13,976 nt of DNA from an uncultured Streptococcus sp. (GTDB taxonomy: Bacteria; Bacillota; Bacilli; Lactobacillales; Streptococcaceae). Positions 12,130 through 13,976 of this stretch are shown here, piece by piece (the first letter of the stretch is position 1; every line of letters begins with the position of its first letter). The notes beneath the pieces were generated by a model. The model did not search any database. It had not been told where the DNA came from and saw only the letters and a program-made list of their open reading frames with translations. The translations under genes and the position numbers were made by a program. The stretch lies in contig CABPWC010000035.1 of NCBI GenBank assembly GCA_902461025.1, positions 1 to 13,976 of the forward strand. Reading direction: 5' to 3'.

Positions 12130-12477
12130 ATGGAACAATTTTTAGAAAATATTAAAGATCTTGAAGTGACGACTGTTGCGCGTGCCCAAGAAGCTCTTGA
12201 TAAAAAAGAAACTGCTACATTCTTTATCGGCCGCAAAACTTGCCCTTACTGCCGTAAATTTGCAGGTACATTGGCTGGTGTTGTGGCTGAAACAAAAGCA
12301 CATATCTACTTCATTAACAGCGAAGAGCCAAGTCAACTAGATGCATTGCAAGACTTCCGCTCACGTTACGAAATCCCAACTGTACCAGGTTTTGTTCATG
12401 TTGAAAATGGAGAAATCAAGGTTCGTTGTGACTCTTCTATGACAGCACAAGAAATCAAAGATTTTGCTGGTTTGTAA
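12130..12477 (+). CDS. bta: Thioredoxin-fold protein, PedC/BrcD bacteriocin accessory type
   Basis: A 115-aa thioredoxin-like protein. The active-site motif is CPYC at 38-41, after TFFIGRKT, and the cis-proline of the fold is P86 in IPTVP. There is no signal peptide, so it is cytoplasmic. The layout fits the PedC/BrcD family (TIGR01295), annotated as bacteriocin transport accessory proteins, some of which help form disulfides in secreted bacteriocins. No bacteriocin or ABC peptide exporter is adjacent, so a general redox role is equally likely here. It is monocistronic with its own promoter, and its terminator is shared with vicX on the opposite strand. The symbol follows common streptococcal usage. 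Confidence 0.85.
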   Translation: MEQFLENIKDLEVTTVARAQEALDKKETATFFIGRKTCPYCRKFAGTLAGVVAETKAHIYFINSEEPSQLDALQDFRSRYEIPTVPGFVHVENGEIKVRCDSSMTAQEIKDFAGL

Positions 12478-12484
12478 AAAGCAT

Positions 12485-12515
12485 AAAAAAAAAGAAGGTG
12501 AGGCCTTCTTTTTTT
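12485..12515. terminator. bidirectional terminator between bta and vicX
   Basis: AAAGAAGG (12491-12498) pairs with CCTTCTTT (12504-12511), loop TGAGG, between a long A tract and a long T tract. It can end transcripts from both converging genes. Confidence 0.9.
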
Positions 12516-13323
12516 ATATATCAGTTAGTGGAGTTGCAGTGTCTGGAGACGTATCGTAAACTTGAAAATCAACTCCTACTCCCAAGTCTGCTTGGGCAAG
12601 CTGATTAACCATAGTCATATGAGCTAGCTCCTTGATATTATTCTCTTTAGATAGATGTCCTAGGTAAATTTTCTTGGTGCGATTACCTAGTGTGCGAATC
12701 ATGGCATCGGCTCCATCTTCATTTGAGAGGTGACCAAGATCAGAAAGAATTCTTTGCTTGAGTCGCCAAGCATAAGACCCAGCTCTCAGAATCTCGACAT
12801 CGTGATTAGATTCAATCAAGTAGCCATCTGCATTCTCGACAATGCCAGCCATACGGTCACTGACATAACCTGTATCCGTCAGCATAACAAAGCTCTTGTC
12901 ATCCTTCATAAAACGGTAGAATTGGGGAGCAACTGCATCATGGCTAACTCCAAAACTCTCAATGTCGATATCTCCAAATGTTTTAGTTTTTCCCATTTCA
13001 AAGATATGCTTTTGTGAAGAGTCAACTTTACCTAGATACTTACTATTTTCCATAGCTTGCCAGGTTTTTTCATTGGCGTAAAGATCCATGCCATACTTAC
13101 GGGCTAAAACTCCAACACCATGTATATGGTCAGCATGTTCATGTGTTATCAAGATAGCATCTAAATCTTCCGGTTTACGATTGATTTCACCTAATAAGCT
13201 TGTAATTTTTTTACCAGATAAGCCGGCATCTACTAAAATCTTTTTCTTAGGGGTTTCTAGATAGAAGGAATTTCCACTAGAACCCGATGCTAAAATACTA
13301 TATTTAAAGCCTGTTTCACTCAT
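12514..13323 (-). CDS. vicX: VicX/WalJ metallo-beta-lactamase-fold protein
   Basis: A 269-aa cytoplasmic hydrolase of the metallo-beta-lactamase fold, the YycJ/WalJ/VicX family linked to the VicRK two-component system and thought to act on nucleic acids. The metal motif HEHADH lies at 61-66 after DAILIT, and ESNHD and LGHLS further on supply later metal-site and structural residues. The N-terminus ILASGSSGNSFYLE is typical. Length is normal for the family. Its ATG lies one base after the vicK stop (TAGAATG), so translation is coupled and it is the last gene of the operon. The operon promoter lies beyond the window. Confidence 0.96.
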   Translation of the reverse strand: MSETGFKYSILASGSSGNSFYLETPKKKILVDAGLSGKKITSLLGEINRKPEDLDAILITHEHADHIHGVGVLARKYGMDLYANEKTWQAMENSKYLGKVDSSQKHIFEMGKTKTFGDIDIESFGVSHDAVAPQFYRFMKDDKSFVMLTDTGYVSDRMAGIVENADGYLIESNHDVEILRAGSYAWRLKQRILSDLGHLSNEDGADAMIRTLGNRTKKIYLGHLSKENNIKELAHMTMVNQLAQADLGVGVDFQVYDTSPDTATPLTDI

Positions 13324-13324
13324 T

Positions 13325-13976
13325 CTAGTCTTCTACTTCATCCTCCCATACTTCTTCTTTTACAGCATCATTATCATAAGGAAGAACAATAGTAAAGGTA
13401 GAACCCTTACCGTATTCACTCTTGGCCCAGATAAATCCATTGTGTTGCTTGATGATTTCTTTTGCAATTGCAAGACCTAAACCTGTACCACCTTGAGCAC
13501 GGCTTCTAGCCTTATCAACCCTATAAAAACGGTCAAAAATCTTCGGCAAATCTTCTTTAGGAATTCCAAGTCCTTGATCCGAAATTGATAAAATCATCTG
13601 GTCATCTGTGGTTTTCATACTAACCGTAATTTTACCACCATCTGGAGAATATTTGATGGCATTATTTAAAATATTATCAATTACCTGAGTCATCTTATCT
13701 GTATCAATCTCAATCCACACTGAAGTAATCGGATAATCCCGAACCAACTCGTATTTTTTTTCTTCATCCTGCGTTCGCATCTTGTCGAAACGATTAAGGA
13801 TAAATGTGATGAATGCTGTGAAGTTAATCAACTCAACATCCAAATGACCGGTTGCATTATCAATGCGCGAAAGATGCAAGAGGTCCGTTACCATTCGCAT
13901 CATGCGGTTAGTCTCATTTAGAGATACTTTGATAAAATCAGGAGCAACAGGTTCATATAATGCACCTTCATCCAAG
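13325..13976 (-). CDS. vicK: VicK/WalK sensor histidine kinase, C-terminal part
   Basis: The last 216 codons of the sensor kinase of the essential VicRK (WalRK, YycFG) system that controls cell-wall metabolism; the 5' part with the membrane segment, PAS and HAMP domains and the phosphorylated His is outside the window. Visible are the end of the dimerisation helix (RMVTDLLHLSRIDN) and the ATP-binding domain: N box ILNNAIKYS, G1 box DQGLGIP, F box FDRFYR and G2 box GGTGLGL. The tail is acidic (EEVWEDEVED). TTG at 13975 is an internal Leu codon, not a start. vicX follows with one base between. Confidence 0.96.
   Translation of the reverse strand, partial: LDEGALYEPVAPDFIKVSLNETNRMMRMVTDLLHLSRIDNATGHLDVELINFTAFITFILNRFDKMRTQDEEKKYELVRDYPITSVWIEIDTDKMTQVIDNILNNAIKYSPDGGKITVSMKTTDDQMILSISDQGLGIPKEDLPKIFDRFYRVDKARSRAQGGTGLGLAIAKEIIKQHNGFIWAKSEYGKGSTFTIVLPYDNDAVKEEVWEDEVED

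Overview
The window looks like chromosome from an oral or mitis-group Streptococcus. The DNA is AT-rich, with near-consensus sigma-A promoters (many carrying an extended TGn -10) and AGGAG-type ribosome binding sites. A type II preQ1 riboswitch, a hallmark of Streptococcaceae, precedes a queT gene. The tail of a vicK-vicX operon, a PedC/BrcD-type accessory thioredoxin and an Rgg regulator are all typical of streptococci. Species assignment is inference.

Left part (1-2930, mostly minus strand): the N-terminus of a DUF2130-type protein, an intact formate/nitrite (FNT) transporter, and just upstream of it the decayed remnant of a second, diverged FNT gene. Next come two small unfamiliar genes: a SUKH-like (immunity-protein-like) protein with a perfect palindrome in its leader, and a one-TM protein that may carry a PH-like domain.

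Middle (2930-5860): the riboswitch-controlled queuosine-precursor transporter gene queT diverges from a GtrA-family membrane protein gene. Their two extended -10 promoters form a 12-bp inverted repeat, and the gtrA-like mRNA appears leaderless. mscL, a single tRNA-Arg(CCG) and a convergent MFS exporter follow, separated by clear hairpin terminators.

Centre (5860-8780, minus strand): a probable operon runs ABC-F translation factor, Rgg-type regulator, MFS exporter. The ABC-F promoter also looks leaderless, and the rgg start is coupled to the ABC-F stop (TAAGATG). An inverted repeat ahead of the MFS gene is a candidate Rgg operator.

Right part (8780-13976): a lipoprotein with a KKSDD repeat linker (minus strand), then phosphoglucomutase and the accessory thioredoxin (plus strand), each with its own promoter and terminator. 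These converge on vicX and the 3' part of vicK, the sensor kinase of the essential WalRK/VicRK cell-wall system.

Most genes are ordinary core genes. The points most worth a second look are the Rgg/MFS/ABC-F module, the two leaderless-looking starts, the palindromic divergent promoter, the SUKH-like gene with its leader palindrome, and the FNT relic. No mobile element, CRISPR array or rRNA was seen. No gene-free stretch exceeds 300 bases; the two longest (974-1227 and 10068-10303) hold promoters, a terminator and weak palindromes.
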